Shown here one piece after another: positions 1 through 6,777 of a stretch of 52,508 bases of DNA (the first letter of the stretch is position 1; every line of letters starts with the position of its first letter). Below the pieces are notes generated by a model. That model was not told the origin of the DNA, ran no database searches, and worked only from the letters and a program-made list of their open reading frames with translations. Made by a program: the position numbers and the translations under genes. Location of the stretch: positions 1-52,508 of the forward strand of contig CALKWU010000143.1 in assembly GCA_938004015.1 (NCBI GenBank), in the 5' to 3' direction. The stretch is from an uncultured Oceanobacillus sp. GTDB lineage: Bacteria; Bacillota; Bacilli; Bacillales; Amphibacillaceae.

Positions 1-606
1 ATTATGACTGCTCTATTAGGGATGGCATTAATTGGTGGAGGGACTTTCGCCTATTTCAGTGATACAGAAACGACAGAAAACACGTTTGCGGCAGGAACGC
101 TTGACTTATCGGCAGATCCAACTGTCATCATTGATGTCGACAATTTGAAACCAGGCGATGTCATGGTTCGTGAATTTGTACTGGAGAATAATGGTTCTTT
201 AGATATTTCTTCTATCGACTTGGAGACATCCTATCATGTCATGGATGTGAATGGTGATAATGGGGACGATGATTTCGGTCAACATATTAAAGTGTTGTTT
301 TTAGAAAATGCGGATAAAACAGGTGATGGTTGGGCCATTGGGGATTACAATGACGTCATTGCAGAGACAACGTTGTATGATTTGCAAAACATGACTCCGG
401 ATGCGGTTGAAAATGTTCAAGAATGGGTCACTTGGTTGCTCGGTTTGAATGGAGAAGACAGTGGACTTCCTGCCGGGGATAGCGATCTTATGTACGTTGC
501 CTTCGAATTTGTCGATAACGGAGAAGATCAAAATCATTTCCAAGGGGATGCTTTGGAACTTGAGTGGACATTCACTGCCCATCAAACTGAAGGCGAATTG
601 AAATGA
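1..606 (+). CDS. tasA: TasA/CalY (camelysin) family secreted matrix protein, 5' end outside window
   Basis: Secreted biofilm fibre or camelysin-type protein (TasA/CalY family). The frame is open from base 1 and begins inside the signal peptide hydrophobic core (residues ending LIGGGTFAYFSDTE), so about ten N-terminal residues lie upstream of the window; the ATG at 4 is internal. The GGGTxAYF(S/T) segment is the typical SipW cleavage region of this family. The mature part is acidic and includes a LKPGDVMVREF segment shared with the next gene. A processing peptidase gene (sipW) lies 1.1 kb downstream. Family assignment is solid; whether it is the fibre-forming TasA or the CalY-like paralog cannot be decided from sequence alone. 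Confidence 0.9.
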   Translation: MMTALLGMALIGGGTFAYFSDTETTENTFAAGTLDLSADPTVIIDVDNLKPGDVMVREFVLENNGSLDISSIDLETSYHVMDVNGDNGDDDFGQHIKVLFLENADKTGDGWAIGDYNDVIAETTLYDLQNMTPDAVENVQEWVTWLLGLNGEDSGLPAGDSDLMYVAFEFVDNGEDQNHFQGDALELEWTFTAHQTEGELK

Positions 607-622
607 TATGTTCATCATTTAG

Positions 623-646
623 GAGAAGAGGCGTTGTCCTCTTCTC
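623..646 (+). promoter_or_regulatory. Intercistronic hairpin between the two TasA-type genes
   Basis: A perfect 9-bp stem (623-631 with 638-646) with a 6-nt loop starts 17 bases after the stop of the first gene. Only TTCTGC follows, so there is no proper U-tract. It could be a weak attenuator, or a 3' stabiliser that raises expression of the first gene over the downstream ones. Function is inferred. Confidence 0.45.
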
Positions 647-696
647 TTCTGCATAATGGAAAAAGTGATACATATTTCGGATGAGGAGGGAGTGCA

Positions 697-1257
697 TTGG
701 GGATCAAAAAAGATATGATGATGGCTGTCGTAACGGGCTTCATCGGTATTGCACTCGTCAGCGGGGGAACTGTCGCTTATTTCACTGCAGAATTGACGAC
801 GGAAAATCAATTCCAATCGGGTATCTTGGAACTGGATATCAGTGATGTCGATGACGGTGTATTATTTGAATTTGACCATATCAAACCAGGGGACGTTTTG
901 GAGCATCGTTTTTCCATCACAAATGCCGGAACATTGGATATGGAGAAAATCACGTTGTTTTCAGAACATACGACTTACAACCGGGATGGGAAAGAAGATG
1001 ATAACGGTTTTGCCAAGCAAATTTTGGTGAATACGATCAAAGTTGGTGAAGAAGCTGTATTGGAACACCCACTGTCCTTGGAAGAAATGAAGGAAGAAGA
1101 TATCGTTTTGGCTGAATTACTGAGAGCGGATTCCGAACCGTTGGACGTTTATGCCGAGTTTGAATTCATCATGACGGAAGAAAATCAAAATGAATACCAG
1201 GGGAATACATTGGAGTTGTATTGGACTTTTGAAGCGGTTCAAACAGTAAACGAATAG
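697..1257 (+). CDS. Second TasA/CalY family secreted protein
   Basis: A 186-aa paralog of the preceding protein. The TTG start at 697 is chosen because GAGGAGG (684-690) sits 6 bases upstream and because translation from it gives the classic start MGIKK followed by a hydrophobic signal segment and SGGTVAYFT. The mature part shares the IKPGDV(L/M) block and the C-terminal ELYWTFEAVQT-like ending with the upstream copy, with low identity elsewhere, so this is an old duplication. It probably forms or modifies matrix fibres and is likely processed by SipW at 1697-2275. Genes downstream follow within 25 bases, so the set probably forms one operon. Confidence 0.88.
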   Translation: MGIKKDMMMAVVTGFIGIALVSGGTVAYFTAELTTENQFQSGILELDISDVDDGVLFEFDHIKPGDVLEHRFSITNAGTLDMEKITLFSEHTTYNRDGKEDDNGFAKQILVNTIKVGEEAVLEHPLSLEEMKEEDIVLAELLRADSEPLDVYAEFEFIMTEENQNEYQGNTLELYWTFEAVQTVNE

Positions 1258-1281
1258 AATGATCAAAAGGTGGAGGAGGAA

Positions 1282-1713
1282 GTGAGAATTTTCCGTGTGC
1301 AAAAATCCCATCGGCATCATTTCTTTTTCATCAAGCTCACGATGATATGGTATTTGTCGCTGTTCCTTGTGAATTATATCCAAACTCCTACCGTTGCGGT
1401 TTTCATTGAGTCGTATGAGGTGACGAGTTTCATCCATGCAGAAGATGAAGCCAGTGAAGGATGGCACCGGACAGAAGATTTTTTCCGAGACACTGTCCCG
1501 CCGCAAAATTCAATAGAAGATGGGGAAGCCCAGGCCGTAGAAACTGAAACGGTAAAGGAAGTGGCAGATGAAAAGGAACAGGAAAATAGCGGACAACATC
1601 CAGAAGATATGGATGAACAGGAAAAGAATGGAACGCCACAGGAACCGACATCGGAAGAAACAATGTCAAATAAGGATTCGGAGGGGGATCGAACAGATGA
1701 AGAAAGCTTTTAA
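1282..1713 (+). CDS. tapA: TapA-like TasA assembly/anchoring protein
   Basis: About 143 aa. N-terminal basic stretch (VRIFRVQKSHRHH), one hydrophobic segment at about residues 14-36, a short beta-prone stretch (VAVFIESYEVTSFIHAE), then a very acidic, Glu/Gln/Asp-rich low-complexity tail. That layout, and its place between TasA-type genes and sipW, matches TapA (formerly YqxM), the minor component that anchors TasA fibres. The GTG at 1282 follows AAGGTGGAGGAGG closely; a GTG at 1270 in the same frame would lie upstream of the ribosome site. It is much shorter than the B. subtilis protein and lacks most of its C-terminal half. The last 17 bases overlap sipW, which suggests coupled translation. 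Assignment rests on layout and context. Confidence 0.6.
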   Translation: MRIFRVQKSHRHHFFFIKLTMIWYLSLFLVNYIQTPTVAVFIESYEVTSFIHAEDEASEGWHRTEDFFRDTVPPQNSIEDGEAQAVETETVKEVADEKEQENSGQHPEDMDEQEKNGTPQEPTSEETMSNKDSEGDRTDEESF

Positions 1714-2275
1714 ATGGTTGAATCGATTGATTTCCACCGTTCTCATCATCTTGCTCATAACGGTTGCCGGCCTTGTCGTCACGGCAAAGATGCAAGGGGG
1801 AGAACCGAATGTATTCGGGTATCAAATTAAAACGGTCCTCTCTGGTTCGATGGAGCCGGAGATCCAAACCGGGTCAATCATCGCCGTTAAGACCTTGACA
1901 GATGAAGAAAAAAACAGCCTTGCTGTCGGTGATGTGATCACTTTCAAGGAATCCGAAAACAGGCTCGTTACCCACCGGATTATTGAAGTGAAGGAAACCG
2001 CTGAGGGCACTATCTATACGACGAAGGGGGACAATAATGATGGTCCGGATCGTGAACCAGTGCTCGCATCCAATGTCATTGCAAGTTATCATGGATTCAC
2101 CATTCCTTATGCAGGTTATATTGTGACGTTTGCCCAATCACCGAATGGCGCTTTGGTGTTTCTTGTATTTCCGGGAATGGTCATGGTCGGGTATTCTTTG
2201 ATTACGATATTTATGGCTATACGGAACCTTGATGGAAAGAGCAAACAAAACGAATCTACCGAAACAAATGGATAG
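1697..2275 (+). CDS. sipW: ER-type signal peptidase I SipW
   Basis: Membrane signal peptidase of 192 aa that removes the signal peptides of TasA-type proteins. Start ATG 1697 has GAGGGGG 9 bases upstream; the open frame runs further 5' but inside tapA. There is a membrane segment at residues 11-31, catalytic Ser51 in SGSMEP, the ER/archaeal-type His93 in VTHRI where bacterial enzymes have Lys, and the GDNND box with Asp115. A second membrane segment (about 153-176) closes the protein. The Ser-His arrangement separates SipW from the general enzymes SipS/SipT. Last recognisable gene of the matrix operon. Confidence 0.93.
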   Translation: MKKAFKWLNRLISTVLIILLITVAGLVVTAKMQGGEPNVFGYQIKTVLSGSMEPEIQTGSIIAVKTLTDEEKNSLAVGDVITFKESENRLVTHRIIEVKETAEGTIYTTKGDNNDGPDREPVLASNVIASYHGFTIPYAGYIVTFAQSPNGALVFLVFPGMVMVGYSLITIFMAIRNLDGKSKQNESTETNG

Positions 2276-2298
2276 GGTTTTGATGGAAAAAGGGGTAA

Positions 2299-2473
2299 AT
2301 GGCGATGGACGGGAAATGGAAAGATAGTTTAACTTTTTATTTTCGTTTTCGCTGTTACAGTTTCTCCAGCCGTAAAAGCCGAATCGATGAAAGATGCGGA
2401 GCACATAGTGGTTCTGGTTTATTCTATCGCATATTTAGTCGAACTTTTACTTATAAAAAGTTTTTCAACATGA
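2299..2473 (+). pseudogene. Frame-broken small secreted or membrane protein ORF
   Basis: Reading from ATG 2299 (or 2305) gives MDGKWKDSLT and then a nonsense-looking frame. One frame over, starting at 2333, the sequence reads as a signal-peptide core ending SPAVKA, followed by a second hydrophobic stretch (IVVLVYSIAYLVELLLI) and a stop at 2471-2473. Removing one T from the five-T run at 2334-2338 joins the two halves into a 57-aa protein with a basic N-terminus, a hydrophobic core, an AxA-like cleavage site and one more hydrophobic helix. Either a recently broken gene, a sequencing slip, or a phase-variable tract. No family recognised. Confidence 0.45.
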
Positions 2474-2597
2474 TCCATTGCAGGGGTCAGCCTGGAATCC
2501 ACCTGAAACGATTGCTCGGAACCCGCTAATTTCAAAACTATCAGTTTTTTTCCGTTTTGCAGATCATTGTTGACTTTTGAAGGATCATAAACAACAA

Positions 2598-2642
2598 ATC
2601 GACAAAATAAGTCAAATTATTCGGTCTATTATATAGTATAAT
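2598..2642 (+). promoter_or_regulatory. Putative Spo0A-controlled promoter of sinI
   Basis: A -10 box TATAAT lies at 2637-2642 without a good -35 at the right distance. Upstream, on the minus strand, 2598-2606 reads TTTGTCGAT, one base off the 0A-box TTTGTCGAA. A weak -35 with a nearby 0A box fits Spo0A activation of sinI as known in B. subtilis. The leader up to the sinI start holds short inverted repeats (GCGGA/TCCGC near 2655). Confidence 0.5.
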
Positions 2643-2729
2643 AGAAACGGCGGACAGGTCCGCATTCACCTTAGAGGCTAGGACGGCTTAGCTTATCCAT
2701 AACAATGAAAATAAACGGGGGGCTGAGTA

Positions 2730-2888
2730 GTGGAAAAAACGAAGGAAGCATTAACAATGGATTTGGAATGGTTATTGTTGATTGTAAAAGCAAAAGAACT
2801 TGGAATCAAAAAAGAAGAGGTGCGTTTTTTCCTTGAAGAAGAACAACAGAAACTGAAACAAACGATAGAAGACTCACCTGTATTATGA
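2730..2888 (+). CDS. sinI: SinI-family antirepressor of SinR
   Basis: A 52-aa protein starting at GTG 2730, with GGGGGG ending 7 bases upstream. It contains the SinI dimerisation helix pair LDLEW-like start (MDLEWLLLIVKAKELGIKKEEVRFFLEE in two pieces) that mimics the C-terminal multimerisation segment of SinR (LDEEWLEIVMEAMGSGVSKEQFKEFLEF at the end of the next gene). It binds SinR and releases matrix and motility genes from repression. It directly precedes sinR, as in B. subtilis, and carries a likely Spo0A box upstream. Confidence 0.85.
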   Translation: MEKTKEALTMDLEWLLLIVKAKELGIKKEEVRFFLEEEQQKLKQTIEDSPVL

Positions 2889-2894
2889 TATAAT
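2886..2894 (+). promoter_or_regulatory. Extended -10 promoter for sinR
   Basis: TGATATAAT at 2886-2894 overlaps the sinI stop codon and forms an extended -10 element. There is no good -35, which extended -10 promoters can do without. It would give sinR its own basal transcription independent of sinI, as the separate sinR promoter does in B. subtilis. Confidence 0.5.
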
Positions 2895-2918
2895 TCGGTT
2901 GAAAGTAGGTGAGTTGGT

Positions 2919-3251
2919 TTGCTTGGCGACCGAATTAAAAAGATACGTAAAGAAAAAGACATGTCCATTTCCGAACTTGCAGAAAAAGCGGGTGTCGCGA
3001 AATCCTATTTAAGTTCAATTGAACGAAACAAGCAAACGAACCCATCCATTCAGTTCATGGAAAAAGTCAGTGTAGCATTAGGGGTTTCGGTGAACGATCT
3101 TCTATATGATGCGAGTGAAGTCAAAATAGAAGATTTAGATGAAGAATGGCTTGAAATTGTGATGGAAGCGATGGGATCCGGCGTGTCGAAAGAACAATTC
3201 AAAGAATTTTTGGAATTTTATAAATGGAGAAAAGACCAAGAAATGGAGTGA
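2919..3251 (+). CDS. sinR: Biofilm master repressor SinR
   Basis: A 110-aa DNA-binding repressor of matrix operons. The Cro/CI-type helix-turn-helix occupies about residues 6-60 (ISELAEKAGVAKSYLSSIER). A linker follows, and the C-terminal helical hairpin (about 74-108) makes SinR tetramers and is the target of SinI. The TTG start at 2919 has AGGTGAG 5 bases upstream. It probably represses the tasA-tapA-sipW operon next door, whose promoter lies outside the window. The stop codon lies in the loop of its terminator. Confidence 0.93.
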   Translation: MLGDRIKKIRKEKDMSISELAEKAGVAKSYLSSIERNKQTNPSIQFMEKVSVALGVSVNDLLYDASEVKIEDLDEEWLEIVMEAMGSGVSKEQFKEFLEFYKWRKDQEME

Positions 3252-3270
3252 CCCTCCATTTTTCTTTTTC
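3241..3270 (+). terminator. sinR terminator
   Basis: Stem AAATGGAG/CTCCATTT (3241-3248 with 3254-3261) with loop TGACC, followed by a T-rich run. The sinR stop codon lies in the loop. Confidence 0.8.
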
Positions 3271-3356
3271 CGTTTTTTCCCTCATTGCATATACTGTTCT
3301 ATATGAAGCTATAACAACATAAATTGCTAATCATCGATAAAATTTGATAGAAAAAA

Positions 3357-3384
3357 TGGACATCTGTGAGAAAAGTTGTATAAT
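3357..3384 (+). promoter_or_regulatory. SigA-type promoter for the 51-aa ORF
   Basis: -35 TGGACA (3357-3362), 16-bp spacer, -10 TATAAT (3379-3384). It lies 95 bases upstream of the ATG at 3480. Confidence 0.55.
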
Positions 3385-3479
3385 GTCTTTAATAATAAGA
3401 ATTTGCGGAATTCATCATACGATGCAAAGTGATTGGAACGATATCTATTTTCTTTCTGCGTAAGGGTGGGAAACGGGAA

Positions 3480-3635
3480 ATGAGTGAACAAGAAAAGTAC
3501 AAACTCATGCTTGAAAAAATCATCAATGAAACGGAAAAAGAAAGGATTCAGACATCCGAAGAGTTGATTCGGACATTGGTGGATGAGCTTACCAACAATA
3601 TCGGCGTGGAACGTCGGGATCAAATTATGAAATGA
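3480..3635 (+). CDS. Small charged protein of unknown function, 51 aa
   Basis: Begins at ATG 3480 with GGGTGGGAAACGGGAA upstream. It is a Glu/Lys-rich, predicted helical peptide (MSEQEKYKLMLEKI, then KERIQTSEELIRTLVDEL) ending RRDQIMK, without signal peptide or cysteines. A plausible SigA promoter stands upstream, and a large hairpin starts right after the stop. I recognise no family. It occupies the position between sinR and yvyE. Confidence 0.5.
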   Translation: MSEQEKYKLMLEKIINETEKERIQTSEELIRTLVDELTNNIGVERRDQIMK

Positions 3636-3640
3636 AAAAA

Positions 3641-3757
3641 GGATAGGATATAACCTTGCCATTTGAGCTTCAATATACGTCATTCCGTCCGGTGAAAACT
3701 TATATTCGGGACGCTTGTTGAACATGCTCTTACATTTGGTTATATCCTGTTTTTTTA
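3641..3757. ncRNA. Large nested hairpin between convergent genes (structured RNA or bidirectional terminator)
   Basis: Outer stem of 11 perfect base pairs, AGGATATAACC (3645-3655) with GGTTATATCCT (3738-3748). Inside it GAGCTTCAA (3665-3673) pairs with TTGAA (3718-3722) and GCTC (3726-3729) around a CAT bulge. The apical stem is CGTCC (3686-3690) with GGACG (3709-3713). Seven Ts follow on the plus strand and a T-run on the minus strand. It is far longer than a normal intrinsic terminator. Read on the minus strand, part of it also has a protein-like frame. Could be a small RNA, a folded remnant repeat, or a shared terminator. Confidence 0.5.
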
Positions 3758-3775
3758 GAGGAAAGCCACTTCGGT

Positions 3776-4423
3776 TTATTCTGACGTGCTGTCGACATCG
3801 ATTTCGATATATTTTTGCTCGAGGATGCCAATCTTCGCTTTGTCGTTTGTCAAGTCGATGATCCAATCTTGGAAAACATCTTTTTCTCCAACTTCAACGT
3901 ATACGATGAATTCGACGTTGTCCGTGTAATTGATCGTTTCCAAGATATGATCGGAATCCCGTAAGACGTTTTCCAACTTTCCGTGCAGACCGTAGTCGAC
4001 GGTTACTGAAAAACCTTGGACAAGTATGCGTTTGACGATACCTGTCGTTTTAATCGCTCGACTTGTCGTGTTGCCGTACGCACGGATCAAACCACCAGCA
4101 CCGAGTTTGATTCCGCCGAAGTAACGGGTAACGACGACAGCTGTATCTTTCAAATTTTGTTTTTTCAATACTTCAAGCATCGGAATTCCTGCAGTGCCGC
4201 TCGGTTCACCATCATCATTCGCTTTTTGGATTTCGTCATTTTCGCCGATGATGTAGCATGAGCAATTATGGGTAGCATCATGATGCTTTTTTTTAATTTC
4301 TTGGATGAAGGCTTGAGCCTCTTCTTCCGTTTCGACACGACGCACGTAACCGATGAAACGGGATTTCTGGATGATGATTTCATCCTGCCCTTCTTGTTTT
4401 ACGGTATAATAATATGGTAGCAT
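3776..4423 (-). CDS. yvyE: YvyE, IMPACT/YigZ family protein
   Basis: A 215-aa member of the YigZ/IMPACT family (UPF0029 N-terminal domain about residues 15-125, then a DUF1949 ferredoxin-like domain). The conserved core is visible: KSRFIGYV, HHDATHNCSCYIIG, DDGEPSGTAGIPML and VVVTRYFGGIKLGAGGL. The ATG at 4423 has AAGGAGTGA upstream on the minus strand; the open frame extends further but without a ribosome site. The family is linked to control of translation, but its exact job in bacteria is not settled. Divergent from degS, as in B. subtilis. Confidence 0.9.
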   Translation of the reverse strand: MLPYYYTVKQEGQDEIIIQKSRFIGYVRRVETEEEAQAFIQEIKKKHHDATHNCSCYIIGENDEIQKANDDGEPSGTAGIPMLEVLKKQNLKDTAVVVTRYFGGIKLGAGGLIRAYGNTTSRAIKTTGIVKRILVQGFSVTVDYGLHGKLENVLRDSDHILETINYTDNVEFIVYVEVGEKDVFQDWIIDLTNDKAKIGILEQKYIEIDVDSTSE

Positions 4424-4587
4424 TAAATCACTCCTTAACATTGGGGACTTTGGGGTGGTAATCGGATAGGACATCAACTTTTTTCGGGTAAAAGATGAAA
4501 AAATGGCAATAAACGACAAAAACAGGTCATAAATCCCATGAAAAATAAATATAGTCACGTATATTATAACATAGGGTGGTGTTATCC

Positions 4588-5727
4588 ATGGCTATGGAAA
4601 CCGGAGAAAAAGCAATTGATTCGATCATCGACGAAATGGTCCGTGTAGTGAAGAGCAGTAAAACGGAAATCTTCAACATAAGTGAAGAGGCACGCCATGA
4701 ATATGAAACCCTGAAAATCGAGTTGGAACAAACGAAAGAACTTGTTCTGGACTACATAAATCAAGGGGACGAATTGGAAAAACAAGTTCGTGCATCAAGA
4801 AAACGACTTGCTAAAGTGAGCAAGGAGTTCGATCTCTATTCCGAACAAGATATCCATCAAGTTTATGAAGATACCCATCGTTTGCAAACCGAACTTGTGA
4901 GGATCAGAGAAAAGGAAGAACATCTCCGCAATAAACGTGATTTTCTGCAGCGTAGGCTCGTCCGGTTGTATGGTACAATAGAGAGAGCAGAACGTGTGAC
5001 GAGCAAAATTTCCGTTATTGAGAACTATTTGGAAGATGATTTCTACCATGTCAACGAATTAATTGAGTCAGCTAAGGAAAAACAAGCTTTCGGTCTGAAA
5101 ATCATCGAAGCGCAAGAAGAAGAACGCAGAAGACTATCACGGGAAATTCATGACGGACCTGCACAAATGTTGGCCAATATCCTGCTCCGTTCGGAAATCA
5201 TCGAACGGACATTGAACGAACAATCCGTCGATGATGCCATATCGGAAATTTACAACGTACGGAAGATGGTCCGTTCCTCATTGTATGAAGTGAGGAAAAT
5301 CATCTATGATTTGCGCCCGATGGCCTTGGATGATTTAGGCCTGATTCCGACAATCCGTAAATATATTGCGAATTTATCCGATTTCCATGACTTGGAGATT
5401 GACTTTACCGTCATCGGGGAAGAAAGGAGATTGGATCCGAAATACGAAGTCGCTTTGTTCCGATTGATGCAAGAATCCGTCCAAAATGCAATCAAACATG
5501 CCGATCCGATGTTGATTCAAGTGAAATTGCAGATCCAAAAGGAATATATCGTCATGGTCATCAAGGATGACGGATCTGGCTTTGAAGTCGGGGCCGAAAA
5601 GGAAAACTCCTTCGGAATTGTGGGCATGAAAGAAAGAGTGGACATGCTGGGTGGTGAAATTGAAATAAAGTCAACACTGAATGTCGGGACAACGGTGATG
5701 ATCCGCGTACCTATTGTAACCGAATAA
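4588..5727 (+). CDS. degS: Sensor histidine kinase DegS
   Basis: Cytoplasmic kinase/phosphatase for DegU, 379 aa from ATG 4588 (AGGGTGG 8 bases upstream; GTG codons at 4576 and 4579 are in frame but lie on the ribosome site). There is a long coiled-coil sensor region (about 1-165), the HisKA_3 domain with phosphoacceptor His188 in SREIHDGPAQML, and a C-terminal ATPase domain with N-box ESVQNAIKH and G-boxes DDGSGF and GIVGMKERV. No membrane segment, as expected for DegS. It controls exoenzymes, competence and motility through the next gene. Confidence 0.96.
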   Translation: MAMETGEKAIDSIIDEMVRVVKSSKTEIFNISEEARHEYETLKIELEQTKELVLDYINQGDELEKQVRASRKRLAKVSKEFDLYSEQDIHQVYEDTHRLQTELVRIREKEEHLRNKRDFLQRRLVRLYGTIERAERVTSKISVIENYLEDDFYHVNELIESAKEKQAFGLKIIEAQEEERRRLSREIHDGPAQMLANILLRSEIIERTLNEQSVDDAISEIYNVRKMVRSSLYEVRKIIYDLRPMALDDLGLIPTIRKYIANLSDFHDLEIDFTVIGEERRLDPKYEVALFRLMQESVQNAIKHADPMLIQVKLQIQKEYIVMVIKDDGSGFEVGAEKENSFGIVGMKERVDMLGGEIEIKSTLNVGTTVMIRVPIVTE

Positions 5728-5781
5728 ATAGCTAATGAGACCCACTACAAAAAAGAAAAAATGATTTTGGGAGGCAGGAAA

Positions 5782-6468
5782 ATGACGAACGAAAAAATTA
5801 AAATTGTTTTGATTGATGATCATAAGTTGTTTCGTGAAGGTGTCAAACGGATTTTGGAGTTCGAACCATCCTTTGAAGTCGTGGCGGAAGGAAATGATGG
5901 CACGGAAGCGGCTAAACTGGTGAAGGAAAATGAACCGGATGTCGTTTTGATGGACATCAACATGCCGAATGCTAATGGAATCGAAGCGACGGCAGATCTC
6001 GTCCGCTATTTTCCTGAAACGAAAGTGATCATCCTCTCCATCCATGATGATGAAAATTATGTCACCCATGCATTGAAAACAGGTGCCCAAGGCTATTTGC
6101 TGAAAGAAATGGATTCCGATTCGTTGATTGAAGCGATTCGGGTCGTCAGTGAAGGCGGCTCCTATTTGCATCCGAAAGTGACCCACAACTTGGTCAAAGA
6201 ATATCGCCGTCTTGCTTCAGACAATGCTTCTGGTTCCAACCAGAGGGTAGAATATCAAAAACCATTGCATTTGTTGACAAAACGGGAATGCCAAGTACTT
6301 CAATTGCTTGCTGATGGGAAGAGCAACCGTGCAGTCGCAGAAACACTATACATCAGTGAAAAAACCGTGAAAAACCATGTCAGCAACATTTTGCAGAAGA
6401 TGAATGTGAACGACCGTACCCAAGCAGTTGTCACAGCGATTAAAAATGGTTGGGTCGAAGTACGGTAA
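5782..6468 (+). CDS. degU: Response regulator DegU
   Basis: A 228-aa NarL/FixJ regulator. The ATG at 5782 is chosen for GGGAGG 8 bases upstream; the upstream in-frame ATG at 5761 would place that site inside the gene. The receiver domain (1-125) carries the acidic pocket IDDH, phospho-acceptor Asp58 in LMDINMP, and Lys in YLLKE. The C-terminal LuxR-type HTH (LTKRECQVLQLLADGKSN, then EKTVKNHVSNIL) binds DNA. Partner of DegS; in B. subtilis it also acts on comK, the flagellar fla/che genes and matrix genes, so it links the neighbouring competence, flagellar and biofilm genes. Confidence 0.97.
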   Translation: MTNEKIKIVLIDDHKLFREGVKRILEFEPSFEVVAEGNDGTEAAKLVKENEPDVVLMDINMPNANGIEATADLVRYFPETKVIILSIHDDENYVTHALKTGAQGYLLKEMDSDSLIEAIRVVSEGGSYLHPKVTHNLVKEYRRLASDNASGSNQRVEYQKPLHLLTKRECQVLQLLADGKSNRAVAETLYISEKTVKNHVSNILQKMNVNDRTQAVVTAIKNGWVEVR

Positions 6469-6777
6469 ATCATTTTGAATAAAAATACAAGTTACTTATG
6501 AAAATCCGAATTGTTCCACAAGCGTATTGGAAATATCCTCTGTTTTTGGTACATGCTCATGCATGCGTTTGCATCAGGCCTGTATTACTCCGGAGCGGTA
6601 CAAATGGAACGTTCGGATTTTTGAGTGTTCTGGTGTCGGTTGAAATGGCAGGATCCGCCACTTTTTATGGAAGTGTTTCTTTTTTTTGGATGAATTGTTT
6701 CCGGTTTTCGTGTAGAATATGAGGCATACATACGAAGAGACTTGAGAAACAGAAAAACAAAAAGGAGAAGGTGCCAG
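6469..6777 (+). other. Intergenic region degU-degV, no gene seen
   Basis: 309 bases without a credible gene. The only weak structure is TGGC...GCCA around GGATCC followed by CTTTTT near 6645-6665, which might end degU transcription. The open frames here have no ribosome site and unlikely composition. A TAGAAT -10-like box lies near 6714 without a matching -35. Confidence 0.5.

Noticed and set aside
301..618. 105-codon minus-strand frame inside the first TasA-type gene
   Set aside because: Shadow of the coding gene on the other strand.
3327..3866. Minus-strand open frame across the nested hairpin, with a protein-like piece (FNKRPEYKFSPDGMTY)
   Set aside because: No start with a ribosome site, it overlaps the end of yvyE and the 51-aa gene in reverse, and the protein-like stretch is only about 30 codons. 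Kept as a note under the hairpin.
6498..6722. 74-codon plus-strand frame after degU
   Set aside because: No ribosome site and Cys/His/Phe-rich composition unlike neighbours.
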